The translations under genes and the position numbers were made by a program. The notes beneath the pieces are model-generated. The model saw only the letters and a list, made by a program, of their open reading frames with translations. It had not been told where the DNA came from and searched no databases. Of a stretch of DNA of 64,000 nt, positions 32,001-42,929 are shown in pieces. Source of the DNA: Marsupella aquatica (taxonomy: Eukaryota > Marchantiophyta); assembly GCA_973895155.1 (NCBI GenBank), contig OZ316898.1, forward strand, positions 2,604,001 through 2,668,000, read 5' to 3'. Position 1 is the stretch's first letter, and every line of letters begins with the position of its first letter.

Positions 32001-32841
32001 GAGAAGAAGAAACAGGCAGCGGAATGCAGGGCGCGGAGTCCACCTGCCTCAGAGGAGCCCTGTGTTTAGACTGAGGGCAGTAGAAAATTACTCTTGTCTG
32101 CATAACTTGGCCTAAACTCATCTGCAAAACCATGATTGAACCAGGTTGTCAGGTGCTGACATGTGTCCAATTTAGCCTAACTTCACTAGCTTTCCAAACT
32201 CAAGTTCAATTTACTGATATTAGTTTTTCACCTAGAGTTTGCGTAAACCATAGTTTAAACTCTAGTTTACTTTCCTGATATCTCTAATACTATTTTGTTT
32301 TTTTCATAATAATTGGGGAAGGTTCTTTGACCTCAGGAACCTTATCCCAGCAACTGGACACGTGATATTTGGATACAACAGTTATTTCATTGTAGAGGTG
32401 TGGTAGCAAGAGACCCGCACCCAGTTCCAGAGTGGCACGCTTTGTGCATGTCAGGATTGAGAGGATTTCAGCCACGTAAATCGAGCCATTGTTGGATCGT
32501 TTTGAGCTGACCCAAGTTCGTTTGTCTCAACCCATAAGATGACAAGGTACTAATTAAACTAATAATCAAAATGCTTTGCACTTTGGAGGTAGAGTAAGGT
32601 ACTAAGTAGATATCTGCGATAAAAAGTTGTCCCATCATAGTTCCATCGAAATATCACACCTGCAATTCCATATGATTTGAGATTCAAGCTACCAATTCTC
32701 CGCATTATTCCTTGTCCGAGGTACTGCATCTACTAGCACTAGCATGAGACTTCGTTATTTCTCTGTAAGGATATAGTTTTACTGTTATGTAGACTCTAGT
32801 CCACCATTTTCAATGCAAGCAATCGTCTGTCTGTCATCGCA
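29036..32841. other. Duplicated non-coding spacer before dioxygenase 1
   Basis: No gene recognised. Parts are homologous to 39.5-41.4 kb and 44.7-50.2 kb. For example gaagtcttttagaaaagtgg at about 30150 matches gaagtcttttcaaaaagagg near 47477, and catgcttccctgccacac near 30737 recurs at 39828 and 49762. Near 31800-31920 a short imprecise duplication occurs (gtgcatcaat words about 80 bp apart). The final part is the dioxygenase 1 promoter region. Confidence 0.6.
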
Positions 32842-34292
32842 ATGGGACAATTTGACAACCAACCGAAGGTAGGGTCTGCAAAACTGCAGCAGCATGATGA
32901 GCAGAATACTCCAGAAACGCTCCCCCAGACTCAGAGTATTCCGATTGTGGACTTTGCTGGCATAGACGGGCCAGAACACACGAGGATATGTCAGCAGATT
33001 GCAGAGGCTTGCGAGACTTGGGGCTTTTTCCACTTGATCAATCATGGAGTTGACCAGTCTCTGCTTAAGAAAGCGAAGGACGTGACGTGGGAGTTCTTTC
33101 ATGGCCCCGAGGAGGAGAAATCGAAGATCAAAGTTCAGGAAGCTGAAGGCTGGAACCATTCCAAAAATTTGGTCAAAGGAAATAATATGATACAGAAGGA
33201 TACCGTTGAGCATATGTTCCAGGTTTGTCATCCAGAACGACAAAATGCCGATCGATTTCCACAGCAACCGCCATCATATAGGTATCACCTCCAACCCTAG
33301 CTGATCAAAATAATGGGCAACTTTGTCGATACTGGACATCTTTACAACATGATCACTCGTTCTGACCAGTTGATTCATAGTTGATTCATGGAATTGCGTA
33401 AGCTTCATTGTCTAATGATTCATAACTTCGCCTTGATTCAACAGACCTACACTATTGGAGTACACAAAACGGCTAGAGTTTCTGGGTGAGAAACTGCTGC
33501 GTATACTTTCAGAAATGCTGGGTCTCGCGCCTGAGGCGTTAAAGACTGCCCTGATTCGTGGCACCGCCAGCCAAGCCGTCCTGATTAGTATGAGGTCCAA
33601 TTTCTATGGAATGAACGAAGATGGGGAAGCACTTCCAAATCTTTGCCACGCCCACACCGATCCTGGTCATCTTACGTTTTTGCTTGCCGACGAGGCTCCG
33701 GGACTGGAAATTAGAAAGGATGGGCATGATTGGGTGAAAGTCGATCCCATACCCGGTGGTTTGATCGTTAACGTCGCTGATATGCTCGAGGTAAACTCCC
33801 TTTGCTTGTTTCGGATTAATTTGGTTGAGTGCACTAAATCTGACATATTGTGCCGATTGAATGTTAAGTGTAGCTTAATAGGTCTAGAGGATAGTCAGAG
33901 GTCCACCGCATAGTCAATGAGGATAGTGAGAGGTCAACCGCATAGTCAGTGAGGATAGCCTTCTGTAGCTTTTTGATTTTATCAGTTCACTTGTCATATG
34001 ATCAGCATACCTTGCAATCGGCTGATACATCTGATTTGTCGGTGATCAGGTCTGCAGTAATGGCCGTTACAAGAGCATTTACCACCGGGGACTGCCGTGT
34101 AGCAAGCAGGAGCGGCTAACATTGGCAAATTTTCAGATACCCGAGCTGGATGCACTGATTGGTCCCATTCCGTCGCTCTTGGATGAAAGCCATCCTCCTA
34201 AATATAAAACTTTCCCATTTATGGAATTCTTCCTATCACGTATGCAACTTGGTCTGGACGGCACACATGGACTACAGACCTTCAAACTATGA
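32842..34292 (+). CDS. 2-oxoglutarate/Fe(II)-dependent dioxygenase 1
   Basis: A plant DOXC-type oxygenase: it uses 2-oxoglutarate, O2 and Fe(II) to hydroxylate or desaturate a small molecule, in the cytosol as far as is known for the family. Exons 32842-33281, 33445-33790 and 34050-34292 join in phase to 342 aa, the usual family length. The N-terminal domain has IPIVDFAGIDG and ACETWGFFHLINHGV. The Fe ligands are the HTD motif in CHAHTDPGHLTFLLAD and the later His of YKSIYHR. The 2OG-binding RxS motif reads RLT here, a Ser-to-Thr change. The intron before SNGRYKS is at a position common in this family. Substrate cannot be told; flavonoid-, gibberellin- or DMR6-like activities are all possible. 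It has a close tandem copy at 41459. Confidence 0.9.
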
Positions 34293-35000
34293 TAGACATT
34301 GTCCAATAACTCAGACAATCGGTTTTTTCCATCGTTAATTCAATTCAATAATATATATTACCTCTCAAGGTTATAGCTCGCAAATCGGAGTACTTACTGT
34401 CTACCGCTTCAAGCGGGACACAGGTCATGCACCAGATTTGCAATGCAGTGTACAGATTCCATTCCCGTCGAGTAATATTCAGGTGTACTTCTCCATATGT
34501 TTCTCTATATATGATTGTTATTACACGGAGTGCTGTGTGCAGCACTCTAATCCCTTTCTTCACATTTTGTAAATGACCGATCCCTTCGGCCTGCCGATGC
34601 GAATCGGTTGATTGTGGTAAGCTGTCCGTATGTGGTCGTAGCTCATGTTAGTCCTGCAGCATACGGTAGTGATCAAGGCACGTTGGCGGGACCCGCTGTA
34701 GTGTGATGGTAAAACCAAGAAATGCGGTGATCGCTGGGTCGCAGGATGGCATTTCGATGGTTGGAGTCGGGTTGTCTATCGGTCTAGCTCCCATGCACTG
34801 TGGCTGGGTACGGCATCACTGTGTGACCTCCCGTGTGTCCTTTATCCACAAGTTTTGACGAAGATGGCTAGCTTGTCTGGATTCACTAGGGAGTCAGGTT
34901 TGCAAGGCAGCACAGGTTTCCGGACAGAGCTTCGTAGACTCAATTGAAAGTGTCGTCAGGTACGTCGCTGAGCTTTGCTCGGGGCTATGCTTTGAAGACT
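34293..35000 (+). other. 3' flank of dioxygenase 1, conserved in unit 2
   Basis: Non-coding. It is highly similar to 42930-43620 (for example aggtttgcaaggcagcacag at about 34894 and 43509, and gtcgtcaggtacgtcg at about 34952 and 43570). It ends at the segmental-duplication junction, where sequence homologous to RPB1 exon 13 begins. Confidence 0.7.
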
Positions 35001-35303
35001 GCCCAATATAGGTATGTTCTTGATCGGAGATATATTTAGTGTACTTCCAAATACAACTTTTTCTCTTTAATGTACCAAAAGTTGCAGGCACTCTCCTAGT
35101 GGACCTCTGAGATGTTCTTCTAATGCACTATGTAGTTCTCATAATGCGAGATTGTCACTGTAAAACACAACATGTTCTTCTTCAGTGTCGAACCCCGTCG
35201 CCGAATGCGATCGACTACGATTGCACTTCCGAGTGAATCAATGTATACATTGACCACAATGCATACAAACATCAACATAATGTCAAACAAACAAAAATAA
35301 TAT

Positions 35304-36060
35304 AAGTGTGAAATTTGAATATAACATGCAACAACGTGTATACATGACAAATCATACTTCTATGTTGAATATTGATTTGTAGGTTTTGTCCATATTGGGT
35401 AGGCTTTGGTGGGGGGTGTCTTGTAAAGTTGCAGGGAATTAATAATTTTTTTCTAAGTGTGAAATCTGAGTACAACGTGCAAAGTGTATATATCACAAAT
35501 CATACTTCTATGTTGAATACAATAGGTTTTGTCCATTTGGGCAGGCTTCGAAGGGGGGCGTCTTTTTAAAGTCGGAGGGACTAAATTTTTTTCTAAGTGT
35601 GAAATCTGAATACAACGTGCAAAGTGTATACATCATAAATCATACTTCTATGTAAGTTGAATACGGTAGGTTTTGTCCATTTGGGTAGGCTTCGACTGGG
35701 AACGTCTTTGTAAAGTTGGAGGAAATGAAATTTTTCTAAGTGTGAAATCTGAATTTAACGTGCATATTGTATACAAGCTACACATTGTTCTATGTTCAAC
35801 ATTATTTGGTTTTGTCCATTAGAGCAAGCCTTGGTGCCTGTATGTAAGGCAAGGGAGTCATACTTTGTTTAAGTGCAACCTTGGAATACAATGTCCACCA
35901 TGTATACAAGGTAAAAATGGTTTTGTCCATTTGTAGGCTGTGGAGTCATGAAATCAATATTTGCACTGTAAGTAATGAATACATTGTGCGGCATGTATAC
36001 TATCCAATCATGGTTTGTGCATTCTTGTATACTTTGTTCATTTTTGGAACAGATCATGTA
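35304..36060. repeat. Degenerate tandem array, period about 140 bp, inside the transposon
   Basis: At least five diverging units, with starts (aagtgtgaaat or variant) at 35304, 35455, 35595, 35738 and 35871. Each contains a(t/a)acaacgtgcaaagtgtat, then caaatcatacttctatgttga, then ggttttgtccat and (t/a)ggcttcg. The later units are more diverged. Subterminal tandem repeats of this kind are common in non-autonomous plant DNA transposons. Confidence 0.82.
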
Positions 36061-36299
36061 CTAAGTGTACAGTCTTCAAAGAGAGCAAGAAATCAAGCAA
36101 CATTGGATATTATTTACTAAATGCAACAACAATTAATACAGACGGACATAGGCATATTGATATTATTTTCCTTCTATAAGTCACGGGAATCAAATTGAAT
36201 GCTGTCCGTTATGCAGGCGGTCGCTGCCGGTAGCTGGTGGGTGCAGGTTAGCTGTGCATAGATTGCAGTTAAATACGTCAAACACGCCACTATTAACAT

Positions 36300-36500
36300 C
36301 CAGCAGGCCATGTCCTGGTGGTAGATGGGTGGAAGTGTGGCAAGAGTGGGTGTGGGTTCGAATCTCGCCTCCCTTGTTTTCTCTTTTAACACAGATCCCC
36401 CCAAAAGTGGGGTACAAAGGTCTCTAGTGACATTAGTATTCCACCCGAGAGTTAACACACATCCTCCCCCAAAAGGGGGGTTCACTAGCACCTAGTGACA
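36300..36500 (+). mobile_element. tRNA-derived SINE-like sequence
   Basis: Contains Pol III-type internal promoter boxes: an A-box-like TGTCCTGGTGGTAGATGG (36311-36328) and a near-perfect B box GGTTCGAATC (36355-36364), about 26 bp apart. The tRNA cannot fold to a complete modern tRNA by eye. It is followed by two similar short blocks (acacagatccccccaaaa near 36390 and acacatcctcccccaaaa near 36455, each followed by ctagtgacatt/ctagtgacact). The exact ends are not fixed. Confidence 0.55.
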
Positions 36501-37087
36501 CTTGGAATTTTTTCATTCAAGGAGAGGAACCGGCTGTAGCAGTTTCCGGTCAATGTTCACTTAACTACAAGACAACATTAATTGTAAAACACGTGACTCG
36601 TAGAAGTGAATATATTGATCAATTCATATTTATTAATCAAGAACACAATGGTGACAAAACAGGGCTATAACTTTCCCCAAGTTGTGAACCATGTTGTCTT
36701 CCAACATGTATTCTCATGAACGAAACAAATGTTATGATGTGTTACATGAAACAGAGTTTAAAGAATACATAACCATGTAGAATTTTGTGTTCTAGATATT
36801 CTCAACATACAAAAGAATGTTGCAATGTGTTACATAACAGATCGAGAGTTCGGTGAATACATAAAACAATGTTGTAGGATCATAACACAACAAAAAGTAC
36901 CAATTACACATACAGATTTTCAAATTATGCAAGGGCTCCTTCAATATTCACCTCAAATGTAAACTATTCATCATTGAAGCTCAAGAAATGCTAAATGACA
37001 CAAAATCATCATCCCAGACCACCAATCTCTTGAAGAAATAACAAGAATACAACAATCAAAATGTATTCTTAATGGCACAAAACCCTA

Positions 37088-37869
37088 TTATATCTCTTCA
37101 GTGGATTCAATGGTGGACAAACAAAACTTTGAAGTCATTGTTGCGGTCACCTCGAGCTGCTTCATAAGGACATCAGCATCCACAAGATTGCTTTTGCTGA
37201 TCACTTTCTCAACTCTTGTTTGCACAGGGGCACCACAAGGAGGGCAATGTCTACGCTCAACAACAAGCTTATTTACAACAGCAAAGTGTTGACCTGCTTT
37301 AATCCACACTAGACAATATGGGATCAATCTGAGCAATTTGCTTGTGCATTGTCTCTAGCTGGCAAATGGTACCATACTCTGCAAATTTATCAGCATTAAT
37401 TCATCGATCTCCACAAGCTTTAATTTCATGCAGCTTGAAAGATTGTGGCCTTATATGGCCCAGTGTTCTCATACACATCAACCATGAAATTTTGGAACCT
37501 ATACAAATGACAATTGTTCCCGTCCAACAATGGGTCGTGGTTGCATTGCTCCACTGCTTCAATGGACTTCCAACAAACCAAACCACAGCCAATCCCATGC
37601 CTACAACCTCTATAAGTGAACTTTCTTGGCCACGGGAAATCAGAGGCAAAATTACAAGCATATACCAGGATTGGCCCAATGATGTTGTCTGGCCGCTCCC
37701 AAGGCCGCTCCTTCATTGCAATTTGCACATCCTCAAGGGTCGACATAGCAGGAACACAAGCAAGAACATGAGCGGGAACAGGAGTGCGAACCAGCAACAT
37801 GAGCAGGAACCAACAACACGAGAAAATGCAAGAAAATGTTGAGAAACAAACCAAATGACAATAAAACAA
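37088..37869 (-). pseudogene. Unknown coding remnant inside the transposon
   Basis: Two protein-like minus-strand frames follow one another: 37869-37426 (includes PWPRKFTYRGCRHGIGCGLV and CWKSIEAVEQCNHDPLLDGN) and 37336-37088 (includes RRHCPPCGAPVQTRVEKVIS, then VDADVLMKQLEVTATMTSKF). They are separated by stops. The CPPCG knuckle and Cys/His spacing hint at a zinc-binding or host-derived fragment, but no family is recognised. Mutator-like elements often carry captured host gene pieces, so capture is possible and unproven. Confidence 0.3.
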
Positions 37870-38452
37870 CAGGATCCATAAAGGGCGGGCACATTTGAAT
37901 TTTGAAAATTCATTTAAAAGTTGTATACACTACGGACAATGTCTTCATAAAAGCAAGGAGGTTGGGGGAGGTACGGTGCTTGCAAGCTCCAATGTAGTCA
38001 TAAACTATTTTCTTTGTATCTTGAACACTAAAGTGACAATGTATTCTGAAATACTTCGACGCTAAGGCACGAAGGCACATGTGTGCTCTAATGTCGCCGC
38101 AAACTCGTTCAATTGTAGTTTTGAATACAATAGCCATATTGTATTCAAAAAAACTAGGAAGCCATGGTGCTGCGGCAATACGGATCGAGCTCAATTGTGG
38201 CTAGGGCTACGTCGCTGGTGCACTGCAACATTATCGGCGGCCTACTACACATGACCAACCACGGTGTCCACTGGGTACCGAGTGGACCTGAAGTGTGTGG
38301 TAAGGTCTTTCAGAAGAACATACTTGTACAGAGTGAGCCCGGAGGCCCATTGGGAGGGAATCTAAACTTTGGGGTCCATTGGAAGAGCGTGTGCAACCTT
38401 TGGTCCATGAAGAGAAAAAGTTGTGTTTGGAGATCCACTAAGTATATCTCTC

Positions 38453-39545
38453 TGTTATTGATAGTTTCCTTGGTATGGGTGCATGTATATATATCTGGTC
38501 TTTGCCTTATGCCGACTCTAAGAGCAATGAAGTGAGGCACTTCTATCTAGGCATTGATATGTCCCTGTTGAGTGGTTGGTACTAAGTTATTTCCTTTCCC
38601 AAGTTGATTTTGTGGCGATCTACTGTAGATTATATGCATATTATTTCTATTTGAAGAGGCTACCTGGCTGTTCGTAGAAAATTGCAGTCCAGTACGTGGT
38701 GGGTACTCTCTATCTGCTCCAGGTAGTACCCCTTCCTGTGACACATACATGTAGCAAGGATGAAAGCAACATTAATAGGTAGCGGTGCCTCCTATTTCCA
38801 TGGCGGGCCAAGCAGAGACCAGGGACTATCCATCAGCTTCATCCTTCTGGACTGTCAAAGTGTTGCCATCAATTTGGCTGCTGGCCTTTGGATAAGAGGT
38901 ATGGAGGTTGTCAGATGAGGGTGGCGGATTGCATATAAATAGGCGATGTGAATCAATCAGGAGCAAAGGTCAATGCCAAGCACCCGTTTCAGCTCTCTAC
39001 ATAGCATGCTCATCCTGGAACATGCTTGAGTTTTTGACTTGTAGTGATTTGAAAGTAAATAAAATATGAGAACATAACTAGAAGGATTGGTGCACAGTGA
39101 ACAATTAAAAGTACAATCAAGGATGCTATGATGTCTGCACTTAATTCAATGTCCTCATGAATGACACTCATTTCAATAAAAACCATAAACTTAGGAAAGA
39201 AAGACACAAGGAGAACTTAAAACACAAACATAACCATTTCTCTCACTCGTGAGAATATTTTGTTCAAGTGGTGGAGCCTTTTGTTCATCTCTGATATATC
39301 ACAAACATCAAAATTTTTATGAGGGCTGCCAAAATAAGTTCAAAATACTCTAGAATACCAAAATTAAAGGGGTCCATAAATTAAATAAAAATGTATATTA
39401 CACATAGGTTGCCCCTTGATAAGGCACATTGAAATAAAAATATATGACACCAAAACTCTGAATAAGACAAATTCTGAAAGGTGGATTCACCATATGGCAG
39501 TTTCAAAATTTCTATAGATGGTTGGCAGTAGCACAGAAAACTTAC
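38453..39545 (+). pseudogene. RPB1 tail copy A (intron 13, exon 14, 3' flank)
   Basis: Homologous to 27573-28190. The intron 13 part begins tgttattgatagtttccttg. The exon 14 equivalent is at about 38686-38780: the acceptor is kept (aaaattgcag), but small indels change the frame and stops appear, so the YSPSAPGYSPSS coding sense is lost. The 3' flank keeps gcatataaatag (38932) and the ttcagctctcta word, where it is interrupted by a 511-bp insert (39000-39510) before continuing tatagatggttggcagtagc. There is no upstream RPB1 coding sequence, so it cannot make polymerase. Confidence 0.85.
39000..39510. mobile_element. 511-bp insertion in RPB1 tail copy A
   Basis: The uninterrupted form ctctctatagatgg (28170 and 44171) is split here: ctcta ends at 38999 and tctatagatgg resumes at 39511. 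TCTA on both sides could be a 4-bp target duplication. The insert is AT-rich and has no recognised gene or clear terminal inverted repeats, so its class is unknown. Confidence 0.55.
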
Positions 39546-41458
39546 ATGCCAAAGGGAGACATGATAGATATCGTTCAAGAGGCTGATGATTGATTTGGCT
39601 GACCCATGAGAAGACAGATGTACATTACATACTCAGTTTAAAAATATTTCTGGACGAACTTCATGGTTAAGTGGGTAGAGTTATGACGGTCCTTGCCCGA
39701 GTGGCCATGCGTGAATGAGCGTAACTTATTCAGCGTAGTATTGCTCTATCTTGAATTACTCCTGAAATTTGATAACCCTGAGGCGGGCTAGCCATGGAGA
39801 CCAACGCGGGATGGTCACTGCTTGACCATGCTTCCCTGCCACACGCTTCCCTGCCACACGCAAGTACTACTGTAGGTGCTTAGAAGTGGGGCCAACGCTT
39901 TGAAAGGAACGGAAGTCATTGGATAAGACACACAAGAAAGGCTCACCACTTTGTTGAAGGTGATTCCCAGTTTTTTTGAAGTTCTGTCTAATAGAAAAAT
40001 GATATGTCGGGAGTACTTCAAAAGTGGAGCAAGCACATTGTAAGGCCATGAAAAGTGAGCGGAGCACATAAAAAACTAGTTTATTCTCGCTTTAAGGCGG
40101 TTCAAATGTTTTTAATCCCAGCTCTAAAAAACAATGATTAATAATTATGCTCATCAACATCAAAACACCTAAAGTTACTTTACTTTCTTTTTGGGTATCC
40201 TATACCTTTAGTTTTCTTATCCCAAATTTTCTTGCTGATCTATTTATATAAAATTAACACTACTACATACTTTTCATTATCATTTGGGGGGTTCTTCAAA
40301 CTAAGGCAGGGCAAACTTATCCGCAGCAACTGGGCAAGTGATATTTGTGTGTATCCCATAAATTATTTAATTTACTGTAGAGCTGCGGGAGTATAGATGT
40401 CACCTCTGGAGATGACCTTCACTACTAAACTGCAATTCTCCTTTTGGTTTAATCCGTAATTTGACATCTTTTTCCACCTTCAGGTAGACAAACTAATGAT
40501 CTCAGGTAAATTAGCTTAGAATGACCCAGCAGGTAGTCATCATGAGCTCCTTTTTGGATCAGGCAGTTGAAACTCCCCTCAAGCTTAGTTTAATTAGTCC
40601 ATCCCGCTACCACTCTCCACCTTGCGTAGGTATTGTATAATGCTAGCGAACAGGAATTTTGATAGTGAGTAGAGTATTGTTAGGAAGAAGTCACTACTGT
40701 AGTAATTAAAAATTTCTTCTGACTTTTGCTGCCTTTAATATGTTTAGGGTTTTTCTACTACTCCAAATGGCTCGCTGGTCAAAAGAGAAGTTCCCAAAAT
40801 GGATGTTACTAACTAGGATGTTGTTAGCAAGGCAGTTGGATATAGAAAAATACAGGGGTTATGTGAACTAAACTTTCGCTAGTGGAAGTGATTTTTTTAC
40901 TGTTTCCTTGCAAGCTCCAATGACCCACCTTGCAAGCTCCAATGACCCCACCTTGCAAGCTCCAATGACCCCACCTTGTTAAATATGGCGAGTCTCCTGC
41001 GGTTATAAATTAAATATGTTGGTACAACCCATCCCGTCAAGTGACCTGTACCTTGTGATAGCAAGAGACCGACCCCCAAGTTATATAAAGGGTGGCATGG
41101 GGTGTGCAGGTTAGGATTAAGGGGAGCTTCAGCCACATAAATCTCGCCAGTGTTAGATCATCTGACCCATGGTGAAAAGTTCGCAAGGTCCCAAACAAAT
41201 CTAAAAAATGAAAAGGCGTTGTAGTTTGCACGGACAGTAGATATTTATGATCAAAATTTGCCTCATCATCGTTTCAATCGAAATTGCTCACCTTGATTTG
41301 AGATTCAGGCTACCAATGCTCCGCTTTCACTTCATCCTTCTTTCTCCGAGGTACTGCATCTATTAGCATGAGATTTCGTTATACCTCTAGGCTATAGAGT
41401 TACTGTTAAATTCTAGTCCAGCATTTTCAGTGCAAGCAATTGTTTGTTGGTCATCGCA
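39546..41458. other. Duplicated spacer before dioxygenase 2
   Basis: Non-coding. It includes gaggctgatgattgatttgg (39578), shared with 44669, and the catgcttccctgccacacgc block (39828, with an immediate partial repeat of tgcttccctgccacacgc) shared with 30737 and 49762. The last 200 bp closely match the promoter region of dioxygenase 1 (for example ctccgaggtactgcatctat). Confidence 0.6.
40906..40978. repeat. Three-unit tandem repeat, period 22-23 bp
   Basis: Units start at 40906, 40928 and 40951; each is ccttgcaagctccaatgacc plus (c)ca. They are nearly identical, so the expansion is recent. No such array was seen at the corresponding place in unit 1. Confidence 0.95.
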
Positions 41459-42929
41459 ATGGGACAACTTGACAGCCAACCGAAGGTGGAGTCTGCAACA
41501 CTGCAGCAGCATGATGAGCAGTATACTCCAGAAACGCTCCTCAAGAGTATTCCGATTGTGGACTTTGCTGGCATAGACGGGCCAGAACACACGAGGATAT
41601 GTCAGCAGATTGCAGAGGCTTGCGAGACTTGGGGCTTTTTCCACTTGATCAATCATGGAGTTGACCAGTCTCTGCTTAAGAAAGCGAAGGACGTGACGTG
41701 GGAGTTCTTTCATGGCCCCGAGGAGGAGAAATCGAAGATCAAAGCTCAGGTAGCTGAAGGCTGGAGGCATTCCAAAAATTTAGTCAAAGGAAATAAAATG
41801 ATACAGAAGGATAGCGTTGAGCATGTGTTCCAGCATTGTTATCCAGAACGAGAAAATGCCGATCGATTTTTTCCACAGCAACCGGCATCGTATAGGTATC
41901 ACCTCCAATCCTAGCTGATAAAAATAATGGGCAACTTGTCGATTCTGGACATCAATTCTGAAGACAATCAAAACAGAAATCAGGATTGATGACGAGTTAC
42001 AACTTGAAAATTGGAACTCTTTGCAACGGGATCACTCTGTCTGATCATTTGATTCATTGAGTTGCATGAAGCTTCATTGTCAAATGTTTCATAGCTTTGC
42101 CTTTATTCAACAGATCTACAATATTGGAGTACACGAAACGACTAGAGTTTCTGGGTGAGAAACTGCTGCGTATACTTTCAGAAAAGCTGGGTCTCGCGCC
42201 TGAAGCGTTAAAGACTGCCCTGATTCGTGGTACCGCCAGTCAAGCCGTCCGGATTATTATGAGGTCCAATTTCTATGGAATGGACGAAGATGGGGAAGCA
42301 CTTCCAAATCTTTGCCACGCCCACACCGATCCTGGTCATCTTACGTTTTTGCTTGCCGACGAGGCTCCGGGACTGGAAATTAAAAAGGATGGGCATGATT
42401 GGGTGAAAGTCGATCCCATACCCGGTGGTTTGATCGTTAACGTCGCTGACATGCTCGAGGTAAAAACCCTTTGCTTGTTTCGGATTAATTTGGGTGAGTG
42501 CACCAAATCTGACATATTGTGCCAATTGAATGTTAAGTGTAGCTTGATAGGTCTAGAGTGTAGTCATAGGTCCACCGCATAGTCAGTGAGGATAGCCTTT
42601 TGTGGCTTTTTGATCTTATCAGTTCACTCGTCATATGATCAGCATACCTTGCAATCGGCTGATTCATCTGATTTGTCGGTGATCAGGTCTGCAGTAATGG
42701 CCGCTACAAGAGCGTTTTCCACCGAGGGCTGCCGTGTAGGAGGCAAGAGCGGCTAACATTGGCAAATTTTCAGATACCCGAGTTGGATGCAGTGATTGGT
42801 CCCATTACGTCGCTCTTGGATGAAAGCCATCCTCCTAAATATAAAACTTTCCAATTTAGAGAATTCTTCCTATCTATTATGGCAGTTGGTCTGGACGGCA
42901 CACCTAGACTACAGACCTTCAAACTATGA
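41459..42929 (+). CDS. 2-oxoglutarate/Fe(II)-dependent dioxygenase 2
   Basis: Tandem paralogue of the gene at 32842, with the same three-exon structure: 41459-41895, 42114-42459 and 42687-42929, joining in phase to 341 aa. An upstream in-frame ATG at 41444 exists, but the MGQ start is preferred because it matches copy 1. It is nearly identical to copy 1 in the core, including HTD, NGRYKS and HR. Differences cluster at the N-terminus (PQTQ missing, giving ETLLKSIPIVDF) and in scattered residues (MDEDG for MNEDG; SVFHRGLPCRRQERL for SIYHRGLPCSKQERL). The RLT in place of the usual RxS is shared. No stop or frameshift is seen, so both copies look active; the substrate is unknown. Confidence 0.9.

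Larger units (their letters stand above)
35025..38452. mobile_element. Mutator-like DNA transposon (3428 bp)
   Basis: Inverted terminal repeats: the left end (35025 onward, cggagatatatttagtg, then caactttttctctt, then gttgcaggcac) matches the reverse complement of the right end (up to 38452: gagagatatacttagtg, caactttttctcttcatg, gttgcacacgc) over roughly 80 bp at about 80% identity. The flanks are TGTTCTTGAT (35015-35024) and TGTTATTGAT (38453-38462), a 10-bp target duplication with one difference. Both RPB1 intron 13 and the unit-3 copy show the unoccupied form gtatgttattgatag. Long inverted repeats starting GAGATA and a 9-11-bp target duplication are typical of Mutator-like elements. No transposase is recognised, so it is non-autonomous. 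It holds a satellite-like array, a SINE and an unknown minus-strand coding remnant. Confidence 0.82.

Noticed and set aside
31759-32074. Small ORFs with Trp/Gly-rich products
   Set aside because: No domain; the composition arises from a short imprecise duplication in the spacer.
36311-36364. A functional tRNA gene
   Set aside because: The B box is good but the flanks do not form a convincing cloverleaf acceptor stem; a tRNA-derived SINE is the better explanation.
39655-39720. tRNA-like start (tggttaagtgggtagagtt)
   Set aside because: Resembles an A box but no B box follows at the proper distance; it is simply shared duplicated spacer (also at 44752).
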